Below, in pieces: positions 1 to 8,237 of a DNA stretch of 56,558 nucleotides (positions within the stretch are counted from its first letter, which is position 1; every line of letters begins with the position of its first letter). This stretch comes from Falsiroseomonas selenitidurans (lineage in GTDB: Bacteria > Pseudomonadota > Alphaproteobacteria > Acetobacterales > Acetobacteraceae), in NCBI RefSeq assembly GCF_012103215.1, contig NZ_JAAVNE010000034.1, positions 1-56,558 on the forward strand, read 5' to 3'. Both the position numbers and the translations under genes were made by a program. The notes beneath the pieces are model-generated. The model was given only the letters and a program-made list of their open reading frames with translations, was not told the origin of the DNA and did no database searches.

Positions 1-888
1 GGCCGCGACCGTCGCGGCACCGGCGAGCCGAAGCTCCTGCGCGCCCCGGTCGTCGCCGCCCCCGCGGCCCGGGCGCCCCGCCCCTCCCCGGCCGCCATCG
101 CGCGCGACGTGCCGCCCGGCGGGACGCTGTGGCTGCATGGCCTGCATGCCGTGGCCGCCGCGCTCGGCAATCCGCGCCGCCGGGTGAAGCGCCTGCTGCT
201 GACGGTGGATGCCGAGGCGGCCCTGGCCGAGCACCTGCCGCGCCCCTGGCGGATCCCGGCCGAACGGGTCGAGCGCAACCGCTTCCAGACCTTCCTGGCC
301 GAGGATACCATCCACCAGGGCGCCGCCCTGCTGTGCGAGCCGCTGACACCCCTGCCGCTGGAGCAGGCGCTGGCCGACCGCCCCGGCCCGGTGCTGGTGC
401 TGGACCAGGTGACGGACCCGCGCAATGTCGGCGCCATCCTGCGCTCCGCCGCCGCCTTCGGGGCCGCCTGCGTGGTGATGCAGGACCGCCACGCGCCGCC
501 CGAGACCGGCGCCCTGGCCCGCGCTGCCTCCGGCGCGCTGGAATTGGTGCCGATCGCGCGGGAGGTGAACCTCTCGCGCGCCATCGTCGCGCTGCAGCGC
601 GCCGGCTGCTGGGTGCTGGGCCTGGCCGGCGAGGGCAAGCGCAGCCTGGCGGAGGCCGTGCCGCGCGACCGGCGCTGCGTGCTGGTGCTGGGCGCCGAGG
701 ATGCCGGGCTGCGCCGCCTGCAGCGGGAGACCTGCGACGAGCTGGTGCACCTGCCCATGGCGCCGGGGGTGGAAAGCCTGAACGTCGCCGCCGCTGCCGC
801 CGTGGCGCTGTACGAGATCGCCCGCGCGGCGCCGGCCGAAGCTGAAGCCCCCGCGCAGGAGCAGGAGGAAGAGGAGACCCCGGAATGA
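1..888 (+). CDS. rlmB: 23S rRNA 2'-O-ribose methyltransferase RlmB (5' end cut by window)
   Basis: SpoU/TrmH-family methyltransferase that uses SAM to methylate a guanosine ribose in 23S rRNA. The frame is open from base 1; a GTG at 109 is an internal alternative, so the true start probably lies upstream and the low-complexity Pro/Ala/Arg leader is part of a longer N-terminus. The substrate-binding domain follows (WLHGLHAVAAAL), then the SPOUT domain with its three knot motifs: DPRNVGAILRSAAAFGA, VLVLGAEDAGLRR and the C-terminal SLNVAAAAAVALYEIARA. It ends in an acidic tail. Its stop overlaps the next start by 4 bp, so the two are probably co-translated. Confidence 0.93.
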   Translation, partial: GRDRRGTGEPKLLRAPVVAAPAARAPRPSPAAIARDVPPGGTLWLHGLHAVAAALGNPRRRVKRLLLTVDAEAALAEHLPRPWRIPAERVERNRFQTFLAEDTIHQGAALLCEPLTPLPLEQALADRPGPVLVLDQVTDPRNVGAILRSAAAFGAACVVMQDRHAPPETGALARAASGALELVPIAREVNLSRAIVALQRAGCWVLGLAGEGKRSLAEAVPRDRRCVLVLGAEDAGLRRLQRETCDELVHLPMAPGVESLNVAAAAAVALYEIARAAPAEAEAPAQEQEEEETPE

Positions 889-1652
889 CCAGCCCCGCCG
901 CCACCGCGATCCTGGCCGCGCGCCACGCCCGGCAGAACCTGGCGCCGCTCGGCGCCCTGGCGCCGGCCGATGCCGCCGGCGGCTATGCCGTGCAGCGGGA
1001 GGTGGCGCAGGCCATGGGCGCGCTGCCGCCCGCCGGCTTCAAGATCGGCGCCACCACCCGGCAGATGCAGGCCTATCTGGGCCTGTCCGGCCCTGCCGCA
1101 GGCTTCGTGCCGGCCGCCGGCCTGCACCGCACGCCGGCGCGGCTGCGATTCGCCGATTTCGTGGCACCCGGCGTGGAATGCGAGGTCGGGCTGCGCTTGG
1201 CCACCGACCTGCCCGCCGGCCCCTGCACCCAGGACCAGGCCCGCGCGGCGGTGGCGGAGGTCTTCGCCGCCATCGAGGTGGTGGAAAAGCGCTATGACGA
1301 CCTGACCGCGCTGGGCACGCCGACGCTGATCGCCGACCAGGTGTTCCACGCCGCCGGCGTGCTGGGCGCCCCGGCGCCCGGCTGGCAGGCGCTGGACCTG
1401 GCGGCGACGCGCGGGCGGATGCAGGTGGCGGGCGCCCTGCGGGGCGAGGGCGTGGGCGCCGACCTGCTCGGCCACCCCTTCGCGGCGCTGGCCTGGCTGG
1501 CCGCTTCCCCGGCGGCCGAGGCCTTCGGCGGGCTGCGCGCCGGCCAGGTGGTCTTCCTCGGCTCGGTCACCCCGCCGATCTGGATCGAGGGCCCCTGCGC
1601 GGTGGTGGTGGAATTCGACACGCTCGGCCGGGTGGACCTGCACTTCACCTGA
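885..1652 (+). CDS. 2-keto-4-pentenoate hydratase family protein
   Basis: 255 aa, about the normal length for MhpD/DmpE-type hydratases of the fumarylacetoacetate-hydrolase superfamily. These add water to 2-hydroxypenta-2,4-dienoate-type compounds in aromatic meta-cleavage, or act as related decarboxylases. Family features seen are GFKIGATTRQMQAYLGL near the N-terminus, an acidic stretch (VECEVGLRL) at the expected metal site, and IEVVEKRYDD. The ATG overlaps the rlmB stop (ATGA), which suggests translational coupling although the functions are unrelated. No other aromatic-degradation gene is adjacent, so the exact substrate is unknown. Confidence 0.85.
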   Translation: MTSPAATAILAARHARQNLAPLGALAPADAAGGYAVQREVAQAMGALPPAGFKIGATTRQMQAYLGLSGPAAGFVPAAGLHRTPARLRFADFVAPGVECEVGLRLATDLPAGPCTQDQARAAVAEVFAAIEVVEKRYDDLTALGTPTLIADQVFHAAGVLGAPAPGWQALDLAATRGRMQVAGALRGEGVGADLLGHPFAALAWLAASPAAEAFGGLRAGQVVFLGSVTPPIWIEGPCAVVVEFDTLGRVDLHFT

Positions 1653-1785
1653 GCCAAGGCTGCACCGGGGTGAACCTGGCCGCTCAGGGCTTCACCATCT
1701 GGAAACCCGAGCGGGTGCATCCTGCGGCCGCCGCAGCCTGCCGCGCGGTGCTCCGCCAGAATGGCGCCCCTGCCACGGGACCGCC

Positions 1786-2013
1786 ATGCGCATCGCCGAC
1801 TGGAACACCCTGCCCGAGGACCTGCAGCTCGTGCTGTCGCGGGAGGCGCTGCGCCGCGCCGCGGAGACGCTGGCCGAGCACGCGGAACTGCTGGCCGAGG
1901 AGATGGAGCGCGGCACCCTGTCCGACCGCGGCGGCCCGGACGCGCTGCGGCTGTTCGCCGCCGTGGTCCGCGCCACCAATGACGACGCCTTCGGCCAGGT
2001 CGGCCATGCTTGA
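1786..2013 (+). CDS. small hypothetical protein, 75 aa
   Basis: I do not recognise a family. The protein is acidic, almost wholly alpha-helical by composition, has no Cys and no signal peptide, and carries a central heptad-like stretch (LRRAAETLAEHAELLAEEM) that could pair with itself or a partner. It lies alone between the hydratase gene and tRNA-Thr. The ATG is preceded by GGGACCGCC rather than a strong Shine-Dalgarno sequence. Coding is inferred from the sensible amino-acid composition and an intact frame; overlapping opposite-strand frames look like shadows. Confidence 0.55.
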   Translation: MRIADWNTLPEDLQLVLSREALRRAAETLAEHAELLAEEMERGTLSDRGGPDALRLFAAVVRATNDDAFGQVGHA

Positions 2014-2048
2014 GCGGCGCGGCAGGGCGCGCTAGTGCTGGGCCAATC

Positions 2049-2123
<75 letters not shown>

Positions 2124-2142
2124 CGATACCCCGGCCACCGCC

Positions 2143-2391
2143 TCATCCCCCGCCAGGCTGCGTCCGCGCCGCACCGATCGCCTGGCGGCAGCCCGACGGA
2201 AGCCGGTCCTGTCTCTCCCGCAGACAGGCGGCGCGGCGGCCCTCGCCGGACTGAACGCCGTTGCAGAGGCTGCGGAACTCGGCCCGGCAGGCCTGCGCCG
2301 CGGCGCGTTGCGCGCCGGCGGATTGCGCCAGAGCCGGGACAGGCGGCAGCAGCGCCGCCAGGATCAGGGCGGTGCGGAGGGGATGGGCCAT
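2143..2391 (-). CDS. small exported cysteine-rich repeat protein
   Basis: 82 aa. A clear signal peptide (residues 1 to about 23, hydrophobic LILAALLPPVPALAQ) is followed by a mature domain with four Cys in a pattern like the Cys-rich GLG1-type repeat: ACRAEF, SLCNGV, AACLRER and SGCRQAI. Such domains form two disulfides in the periplasm. The ATG was chosen because AGGAG lies 7 bp upstream, and the longer upstream frame lacks coding character. It is divergent from the ECF sigma-factor operon, which makes it a candidate target of that sigma factor. The function of such proteins in bacteria is not established. Confidence 0.75.
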   Translation of the reverse strand: MAHPLRTALILAALLPPVPALAQSAGAQRAAAQACRAEFRSLCNGVQSGEGRRAACLRERQDRLPSGCRQAIGAARTQPGGG

Positions 2392-2508
2392 GCGGCGGCC
2401 GCTCCTGTAGGGTGGTCCCCTGCCCACGTCGCCGTCCGGCAAAGTTTTCGTGCGCCGAATCGCGTCACCCGGGCGATGATTCCGCCGCCGCCGGCCGTAG
2501 GGGCTGCG

Positions 2509-3105
2509 ATGCCCGATGCCGCTTCCACCGCCGCCATGACGCTCCGCCCTGCCCGTGCCGCCCCCGAGGCGGATCCGGCCGAGGCCACCCTCATGCGCGC
2601 CCTGCAGGATGGCGAGGAGGCCGCGCTGCGGCGGCTGGCCCAGCGGCATACCGGGCGCATCCTGCGCCTCGCCCAGCGCCTGCTGGGCAACCGGGCGGAG
2701 GCGGATGAGGTGGCGCAGGAGGTGCTGCTGCGGCTGTGGACCCATGCCGGGGAGTGGCGGGCGGAGCGCGGCTCGGTCGGCACCTGGCTGGCCACCATCG
2801 CCTATCGCCTCTGCCTGGACCGGCTGCGGCGGCGGCGGGAAGCGCCGATGGACCGGCTGCCGGATCGGCCGGATCCGGGCGCCGGCCCGCTGGAGATGCT
2901 GGGCGAGGCGGAGGAACGGGCGCTGGTGGCCGCCAGCGTGGCCCGGCTGCCGCCGCGGCAACGCGCCGCCATCGTTCTTTTCTACTACGAGGAGGCGAGC
3001 GGGGAGGCCGCGGCGGGCATCATGGGCCTGTCGCTGCGAGCCTTCTGGTCGCTGCTGCAGCGCGCCCGCCAGGGCGTGCAGGATTCGCTGGGGAGGCGGG
3101 AATGA
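2509..3105 (+). CDS. ECF-type RNA polymerase sigma factor
   Basis: 198 aa from this ATG. Other in-frame ATGs lie at 2476 and 2536; none has a decisive Shine-Dalgarno sequence. Region sigma-2 covers roughly residues 25-95, with the aspartate-rich core-binding motif ADEVAQEVLLRLW and the -10 recognition helix around GSVGTWLATIAYRLCLDRL. Sigma-4 follows with LPPRQRAAIVLFYYEEAS and a helix-turn-helix ending ALRAFWSLLQRAR-like. It is the first gene of an operon in which each following gene overlaps by ATGA, the usual layout for an ECF factor followed by its anti-sigma and sensor. Confidence 0.9.
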   Translation: MPDAASTAAMTLRPARAAPEADPAEATLMRALQDGEEAALRRLAQRHTGRILRLAQRLLGNRAEADEVAQEVLLRLWTHAGEWRAERGSVGTWLATIAYRLCLDRLRRRREAPMDRLPDRPDPGAGPLEMLGEAEERALVAASVARLPPRQRAAIVLFYYEEASGEAAAGIMGLSLRAFWSLLQRARQGVQDSLGRRE

Positions 3106-3521
3106 CGCTCGAACAGCTGCGCCTGCTGCTGCAGACGCAGGGTGGCCGGCCGGAGCGCTGGCCCACGGACCAGCGCCAGGCAGCGCAGGCGCTGATCCGG
3201 CAGGACCAGCGCGCCTGGCAGGCATGGGCAGCCGCAAGGCGGCTGGACACGCTGCTGGCGGAGGCCGGGGCGGCGGCACCCGATGCGGCGCGCGAACAGG
3301 CGGTGATCGCCGCGGCGCTGGCCCGCATCCGGGCCCTGCCGCGGGCGGAGGCGCGGCTCGACTGGCGCTGGCTGTTCAGCCGGCCGGTCGGCGCCAGCCT
3401 CGCCGCCATGCTGCTGCTCGGCTGGTTCGCCGGCGCCGAGCCACAGCCGGAGCCCGCGGCGGTGCCGGTCCTGGCGGTGCTGCTGGGCGACGTGGCGCTG
3501 GATACGGAGGCCCTGCGATGA
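3102..3521 (+). CDS. small single-pass membrane protein, likely anti-sigma partner
   Basis: 139 aa. The N-terminal half is soluble and helical, rich in Gln/Arg/Leu (EQLRLLLQTQGG to AARRLDTLL). One membrane segment follows at about residues 90-108 (PVGASLAAMLLLGWFAG), then a short periplasmic tail. The ATG overlaps the sigma-factor stop (ATGA). Size, topology and position are what is expected for a membrane anti-sigma factor of the CnrY type, but no zinc-binding HxxxCxxC motif is present, so the role is inferred from context. Confidence 0.75.
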   Translation: MTLEQLRLLLQTQGGRPERWPTDQRQAAQALIRQDQRAWQAWAAARRLDTLLAEAGAAAPDAAREQAVIAAALARIRALPRAEARLDWRWLFSRPVGASLAAMLLLGWFAGAEPQPEPAAVPVLAVLLGDVALDTEALR

Positions 3522-3991
3522 CCCAACCCCTCACCCCGGCGGCGCGGATGCTGCGGCGGCTGCTGCTCGCCTCGCTGGCGCTTAACCTGTTCCTGGGCGG
3601 CTTCCTGCTGGCCCGCACGCAGCACCGGCCGCCGACGCCGGCGGCCACCCTGGCCTGGCCCGACAGCGAAACCGCCGCCATGGCCGCCCTGCGCCGCCTG
3701 GCGGAGGTGCTGCCGGCGCAGGATGCGGCCGTGCTGCGCGAGGTGGCGCTGCGGCGATTGCCGGGCTTCCTGGCGGCGCGGACCGCATTCCTCGAGCGCG
3801 TCGCGACGGCACGGGCGGCCATGCAGCAGGAGCCCCTGGACGAGGCCCGGCTGGCCGCGGCGCTGGAGGCGATCGGCGCCGACCGCCTGCCCTTCGCCGA
3901 GCTGGCGCGGCAGGTGCTGCTGGAGGCCGTGCCGCTGCTGTCGCCGGAGGGCCGCCGGACCCTGGCGGCCTTCGAGCTGCGCCGGCCCTGA
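3518..3991 (+). CDS. periplasmic heavy-metal-sensor-like protein (CnrX/Spy-like)
   Basis: 157 aa. An N-terminal membrane anchor (LRRLLLASLALNLFLGGFLLA) is followed by a helical periplasmic domain containing repeated Leu/Arg/Glu helices (ALRRLAEVLP, LLEAVPLLSPEGRRTLAAF). This is the style of the Metal_resist/CpxP-Spy family that reports periplasmic stress to an anti-sigma factor. The ATG overlaps the preceding stop. The three-gene order sigma, membrane protein, periplasmic sensor mirrors cnrYXH-type modules with genes rearranged. I see no His/Met-rich metal site, so the signal need not be a metal. Confidence 0.72.
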   Translation: MTQPLTPAARMLRRLLLASLALNLFLGGFLLARTQHRPPTPAATLAWPDSETAAMAALRRLAEVLPAQDAAVLREVALRRLPGFLAARTAFLERVATARAAMQQEPLDEARLAAALEAIGADRLPFAELARQVLLEAVPLLSPEGRRTLAAFELRRP

Positions 3992-4005
3992 TACTGGTCC
4001 CGGGC

Positions 4006-4383
4006 GTGCCGGCGGCAAGGCGGCGGGGCGGATCCGGGCTTGGCGCCCTGGCTGGCGCCCTGCTGCTGGCCGGCTGCGTGACCGGCGCGCCGGTCCCGCA
4101 GCCGGTGGCGACCAGCCTGATGCTGCCGGCCGACTGTGCCGACATCTATCGCGGGCTGCTGGACCTGGCGGCGCTGGCCAGGCGGCGCGGCCCGGAGACG
4201 GATCTGTTCGTCTTCGGCCTGGCCGAGTTGATGGACCGGCTGATGACCTGCCTGGAGGCCGAGGCCCCGCCCGGCTTCCCAAGGGGCGGCGAGTCGGGCG
4301 GGGCGCTGCGGACGGGCCATGGGGTCACCCTCCCGCCACCCCTCCCCACCGCGCCCCGCCACCGCCATCCCCGCGCGGGATGA
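4006..4383 (+). CDS. hypothetical lipoprotein
   Basis: 125 aa from a GTG start, 14 bp after the sensor gene. A lipobox LLLAGC with the acyl-accepting Cys at residue 24 marks it as a lipoprotein. The mature part up to about residue 85 looks real: two further Cys in ADCADIYRG and LMTCLEAE, and helix-forming sequence. The last 40 residues run into Pro/His/Arg low-complexity DNA and may be read-through beyond an ancestral stop. I do not recognise a family. Its position suggests it is the fourth gene of the sigma-factor operon. Confidence 0.6.
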   Translation: MPAARRRGGSGLGALAGALLLAGCVTGAPVPQPVATSLMLPADCADIYRGLLDLAALARRRGPETDLFVFGLAELMDRLMTCLEAEAPPGFPRGGESGGALRTGHGVTLPPPLPTAPRHRHPRAG

Positions 4384-4453
4384 GGTGGCGCGCCAGTGGG
4401 CGGAGGAACGGACCCAGCCGCCCGGCCTGAAGGCGACCCTCCCCCCATCCAAC

Positions 4454-4484
4454 CCGCCACCCCGCCCGTTCGCGGGGATGGCGG
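4454..4484. terminator. GC-rich hairpin between convergent genes
   Basis: CCGCCA + CCCCGC pair with GCGGGG + TGGCGG around a 6-nt loop, with one unpaired A. It sits between the lipoprotein gene and the convergent nuclease gene, so it may terminate both. No T-tract follows. Confidence 0.55.
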
Positions 4485-4510
4485 CCGGAGAGGGCGAAGA
4501 ATGCCGGGCC

Positions 4511-7500
4511 CTACAGGATGAAGTCGCTCGCCGTCAGCGCCGGCTGGCCGACCAGCAGCACCACCATCTCCGCCTCGCCGCCATCGCCGGCATCCAGCTG
4601 GATGGCCGTGCCGGTGGCGCCGAACAGGAGGCGGAGCGAGCCCTGGCCGCCGCCCAGGAAGGCGCCTTCGCCGACGAAGGCGAAGGCCTGGTCGCCCTCC
4701 GCCATCGCATTGGCGTCGATCGCGACGAAGCTGATCCTGTCGCCTTCCGCCACCGAGAAGTCGCGGATGCGGTCGGACTGGCCGCGCAGGCTTTCCTCGA
4801 AGCCGCCGAAGCTGAAGACGTCGGCGCCCGTGCCGCCGAGCAGCACATCGGCGCCGAGGCCACCGAAGAGGATGTCGTCGCCGGCCTGGCCGAGCAGGCG
4901 GTCGGCACCATCGCCGCCCTCGAGCAGGTCGTTGCCGGCGCCGCCCAGGATGACGTCCTCGTCGGCCAGGCCGAACAGGCGGTCATTCCCGGCATCGCCC
5001 AGGATCCGGTCCGCGCCGGCATCGCCGATCACCAGGTCGTCATCGGCGCCGCCCCACATCGTGTCGTTGCCCGCGCCGCCCATCAGGCTGTCGGCGCCGG
5101 CGTCGCCGACGATGCGGTCCTCGCCCTCGCCGCCATCCAGCAGATCGTTGCCGCCGCGGCCGAGCAGGCGGTCATCGCCGCCCAGCCCTTCCAGCCGGTC
5201 CGCGCCACCACGCCCGACCAGCCGGTCGGCACCCGCATCGCCTTCCAGCGCCAGCTGGCCGAGCGCAATCTCCACCACCAGCGGGTCGTGGTCGCTGGCC
5301 TGGTCGGCGAATTCGCTGTTCACATGCACCGCGTCGAAGCGGCTTTCGGCGACCAGGTTGCCGCTGACGAGGACATGGTCCAGCGACTGGCTGTTGCCCT
5401 CGAAATTGTAGGAGTAGCGCTCCAGCGCCGGCAGCGTCTCCGTCAGGTTCACCAGCGGGCCGGTGGGGCCGGCCAGGGCCTGCAGGGGCTCCTCGAACTC
5501 GAACTCGTTCAGGTCGCCCAGCAGCACGATGTTGGCGTTGGCGTCGGCCACCTGCAGGTCGCGCACGAAGTCGGCCAGCGCCTCCGCCTGCGCCTGGCGC
5601 TGCGCCTCGGAGCCGTTCAGCGGCGGCTGCACCGCACCGAACAGCGGCGTGCTGCCGCCCTTGGAGGAGAGGTGGTTGTTCACCACCGTCACCGTCTCGC
5701 CCTGGAAGACGAAGTCGGCCACCAGCGGCAGGCGCGTGTCGTAGAAGGGGGCGGAGGTGTCGGTCTGCTGCGCCACCGGGTCCGTCACCGTGCGCAGCGA
5801 GCCTTCCACCAGCGTCACCCGCGCCGGGTCGTACAGGAAGGCGGTGCGGATGTTGGCGCCGGGCTGGCCACCGCTGGTGCCGTTGCCGATGAAGGGGTTG
5901 TCGGCGAAGGCGTATTGCGGGCCGCCGGCTTCGACGATCGCATCGACCAGCGCCTGCAGCGTGGCGGCGGCGGAGACGAGGTCGCTGATCTCCGCGCCGT
6001 CGCCATCCTGCACCTCCTGCAGCGCGATGATGTCGGGCGTGTGCAGGTTGTCCACGATCTGCCGGGCGATGGCGTCGAACTGGCCGCGGCCCACATCGTC
6101 ATCGACGTTGGAGCTGCTGCGGCCATTGACCAGGTTGATGTCCTCCACCTTCGGGTCGAGGTTCAGCACGTTGTAGGTGGCGATCGAGAGCTTCTCGCCC
6201 ACGCCGACCAGCGCCGTGGTCTCGCGCGCCAGGCCGGCATCCTCGGCGACGCCATAGGCCTGGGTCGGCAGGACCTCGTAATTGCCGAAATTGTAGCTGA
6301 CCACGCCGGTCACGTCGGTCAGGCGGTCGCCCACATCGGCCTCCGGCGTCGCCTGGTTGAACAGGCCGGTGTCGTCGTCGATCTGGATGCGTTCCGGATT
6401 GAAGTCGCCGCCGACCACGTTGGTCACGCCGGCGCCGCCGGTGCCGGGTTCGATGTTCAGCGTGCCGCGGTCGCTCAGGCCGGTGGCGTTCAGCCCGCCA
6501 CCCGGCGCATCCACCACCGTGTAGATCTCACCAAAGCCGTTGGTCGCGCCCACCACCGTCGGCGCCTGCACGGTGACGCGCATCGCCTCGAGGCTCTCGA
6601 AGAAGTCGGTGCCATCCGTCGTCGGGTCGAAGCTGGCGAAGTTGTCGTCCTCGATCACCCCGGTCGGCGGCAGGCGGCCGTCCGGGCCGAGCAGGATGGC
6701 ATCCGGCAGCGCATTGCCGGAGGAGGTCACCTGGGTGGCCGAGGCCTGGGTGGCGCTGATCTGCGTTGTGGAGAGGTTGCCCGTGGCGGCGCCGCCGGGG
6801 AAGAACTCGCTGACCGTGCCGCGCACCGTCACCGCATCGCCGACCGTCACGGCGGGTGCGCTGCTGGTGAAGACGAAGATGGCGTCGGAAGTGGCGATGC
6901 TGCCGTCGCCCGCCGCGTCCTGCAGGTAGTAGCCGTTGCTGTCCACCGCGGTGACGATGCCGCTGGTGCTGACGGTCTGGCCGAGGAAGCCGGAGCTGTG
7001 GCCGGCGCCCTGGATGTCGTAGATCGCGGTCAGCGGCAGCGCGTCCTGCACGGTCACCTCGACCACCACCGGATCGATGTCGTCATAATTGGCGTCGGCG
7101 GAGGTGACCGTCAGGGCGATGGCCAGGACCTCGCTGCCCTCGGGCAGCGAATCCTCGAGGGCGGTCACGTTGACCGTCCGGGGCAGGTTCCAGTTCTCGG
7201 TCGTGAAGACCAGCGTGGCGCTGTCCAGCGCGAGCTCGCCGACCGGCGCCGTCAGCATCACGGTCACTTCGGCGGTGGGCTGGGTCAGCAGCGCCAGGGT
7301 GAAGCTGCCGGCCGCGCCGCCCTCGGTCAGGGCCAGGGAATCGGCCGAAAGGTTGAAGCCGGGCTGCGATTCGCCACCGAAGCTCTGGCCGGGGTTGATG
7401 GCGCCGAAGCTGTTGCTGCCGGCGGTGGCGGCCCAGGTGAAGTCGGTGTCCACCGTGCCATTCCCGGTGAGTTGCAGCGCGGAGCCGACCGGGTCGCTGC

Positions 7501-7885
7501 CGCCCTGCAGCACGCCGATATCGGTGCTGGTCATGCCGGCCGCCGGGCCGTCGGTCGCGGTGAAGGAACCCTCGTAGCTCAGGAATTGCAGGACGTTGCC
7601 GTCGGGGTCGACCAGCGCGATGCCGTCCGGCGCGCCGTTCTGAAGGCCGTTCGCGGGGTAGGTCACGACCTGGGTGCCGAAGCCGCCGCCCTGGTCGGCC
7701 AGCACGCCGGACAGGCCGCCTTCGACCGCCGGCGTCGTGTAGACCGCGCCATTGTTGCCGTTGTAGCGCACGAGCGTGTAGCCGGTCAGATCGGTGCCGG
7801 CCGGGCCGACCACCTCGATCGCCTCACCGGTATCGGTGCCGTCATTGTCGTAGTGGATCTCGTTGATGAAGATGCCCGTGGCCAT
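4511..7885 (-). CDS. ExeM/NucH-type extracellular endonuclease with RTX repeats
   Basis: 1124 aa secreted nuclease. Residues 1 to about 165 form a lamin-tail-like domain (IFINEIHYDNDGTD), 170-285 a Calx-beta-like domain, and 290-370 the OB-fold region typical of ExeM. From about 565 to 875 comes an endonuclease/exonuclease/phosphatase domain with SIATYNVLNLD, PDIIALQEVQDGDG, NNHLSSKGG, VLLGDLNEFEFEEP and the catalytic SDHDPLVVEI. From 880 there are about 14 calcium-binding nonapeptides (GGAGNDLLEGGDG) and a C-terminal RTX tail. No Sec signal is present, which fits type I secretion; no T1SS genes are in the window. The start has GGGAG 9 bp upstream. The likely role is degrading extracellular DNA for phosphate or biofilm turnover. 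Confidence 0.92.
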   Translation of the reverse strand: MATGIFINEIHYDNDGTDTGEAIEVVGPAGTDLTGYTLVRYNGNNGAVYTTPAVEGGLSGVLADQGGGFGTQVVTYPANGLQNGAPDGIALVDPDGNVLQFLSYEGSFTATDGPAAGMTSTDIGVLQGGSDPVGSALQLTGNGTVDTDFTWAATAGSNSFGAINPGQSFGGESQPGFNLSADSLALTEGGAAGSFTLALLTQPTAEVTVMLTAPVGELALDSATLVFTTENWNLPRTVNVTALEDSLPEGSEVLAIALTVTSADANYDDIDPVVVEVTVQDALPLTAIYDIQGAGHSSGFLGQTVSTSGIVTAVDSNGYYLQDAAGDGSIATSDAIFVFTSSAPAVTVGDAVTVRGTVSEFFPGGAATGNLSTTQISATQASATQVTSSGNALPDAILLGPDGRLPPTGVIEDDNFASFDPTTDGTDFFESLEAMRVTVQAPTVVGATNGFGEIYTVVDAPGGGLNATGLSDRGTLNIEPGTGGAGVTNVVGGDFNPERIQIDDDTGLFNQATPEADVGDRLTDVTGVVSYNFGNYEVLPTQAYGVAEDAGLARETTALVGVGEKLSIATYNVLNLDPKVEDINLVNGRSSSNVDDDVGRGQFDAIARQIVDNLHTPDIIALQEVQDGDGAEISDLVSAAATLQALVDAIVEAGGPQYAFADNPFIGNGTSGGQPGANIRTAFLYDPARVTLVEGSLRTVTDPVAQQTDTSAPFYDTRLPLVADFVFQGETVTVVNNHLSSKGGSTPLFGAVQPPLNGSEAQRQAQAEALADFVRDLQVADANANIVLLGDLNEFEFEEPLQALAGPTGPLVNLTETLPALERYSYNFEGNSQSLDHVLVSGNLVAESRFDAVHVNSEFADQASDHDPLVVEIALGQLALEGDAGADRLVGRGGADRLEGLGGDDRLLGRGGNDLLDGGEGEDRIVGDAGADSLMGGAGNDTMWGGADDDLVIGDAGADRILGDAGNDRLFGLADEDVILGGAGNDLLEGGDGADRLLGQAGDDILFGGLGADVLLGGTGADVFSFGGFEESLRGQSDRIRDFSVAEGDRISFVAIDANAMAEGDQAFAFVGEGAFLGGGQGSLRLLFGATGTAIQLDAGDGGEAEMVVLLVGQPALTASDFIL

Positions 7886-7936
7886 GGCGCAGTGTCTCCC
7901 GCAGGCCGGCGTGAGGTGCCCGGCCGGTCGCGGCGA

Positions 7937-7959
7937 GTTACCCGGGCGATGAGGGTAAC
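7937..7959. promoter_or_regulatory. inverted repeat, possible operator of the nuclease gene
   Basis: GTTACCC and GGGTAAC separated by 9 bp, centred about 63 bp upstream of the nuclease start codon. The arms are perfect and AT-richer than the surroundings, as expected for a dimeric repressor or activator site. The protein that would bind is unknown. Confidence 0.35.
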
Positions 7960-8004
7960 GTCCTGTTAAGATTCCAAGGCAGGCCCATGTCGGCGGTGGC
8001 CCCG

Positions 8005-8036
8005 CAGGGCGTCCGGCGCGCGCGCCCGACGCCCTG
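8005..8036. other. perfect 9-bp inverted repeat
   Basis: CAGGGCGTC and GACGCCCTG flank a CG-alternating centre that can pair further (GGC/GCC). It lies in the divergent intergenic region; it could be an attenuating hairpin in the kinase leader or a binding site. Confidence 0.35.
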
Positions 8037-8237
8037 CCGGATCAGATCTTCGTGTCCGGGCCGGCAGCGGCCCGGTATGCCCCGCGGCGGCAGCGTCGCT
8101 TCTCGATTACGCTTGCTGTAGGAGTCGTGCTTCGGCCAGCGGGCTTTGCGGCAAAGCCTCCTGTCCGGTCCATCTGAACCCCCGGCGCCGTCCCGCCCCT
8201 GCGGCAGGGTTGCCGGACCACGCTGGAATCCACGCGG

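Larger units (their letters stand above)
7886..8237. other. 352-bp intergenic region between divergent nuclease and kinase genes
   Basis: No credible gene. It holds two inverted repeats listed separately and a short one, GGCTTT/AAAGCC, around 8142-8158. It must carry the promoters of both divergent genes, but I see no unambiguous -35/-10 pair. Confidence 0.5.

Noticed and set aside
1653..1785. Small frames between the hydratase and the 75-aa gene
   Set aside because: No ribosome site or conserved-looking protein on either strand.
4319..7969. 1216-aa open frame antisense to the nuclease
   Set aside because: Val/Ala/Gln/His repeats mirror the RTX codons of the real gene on the other strand.
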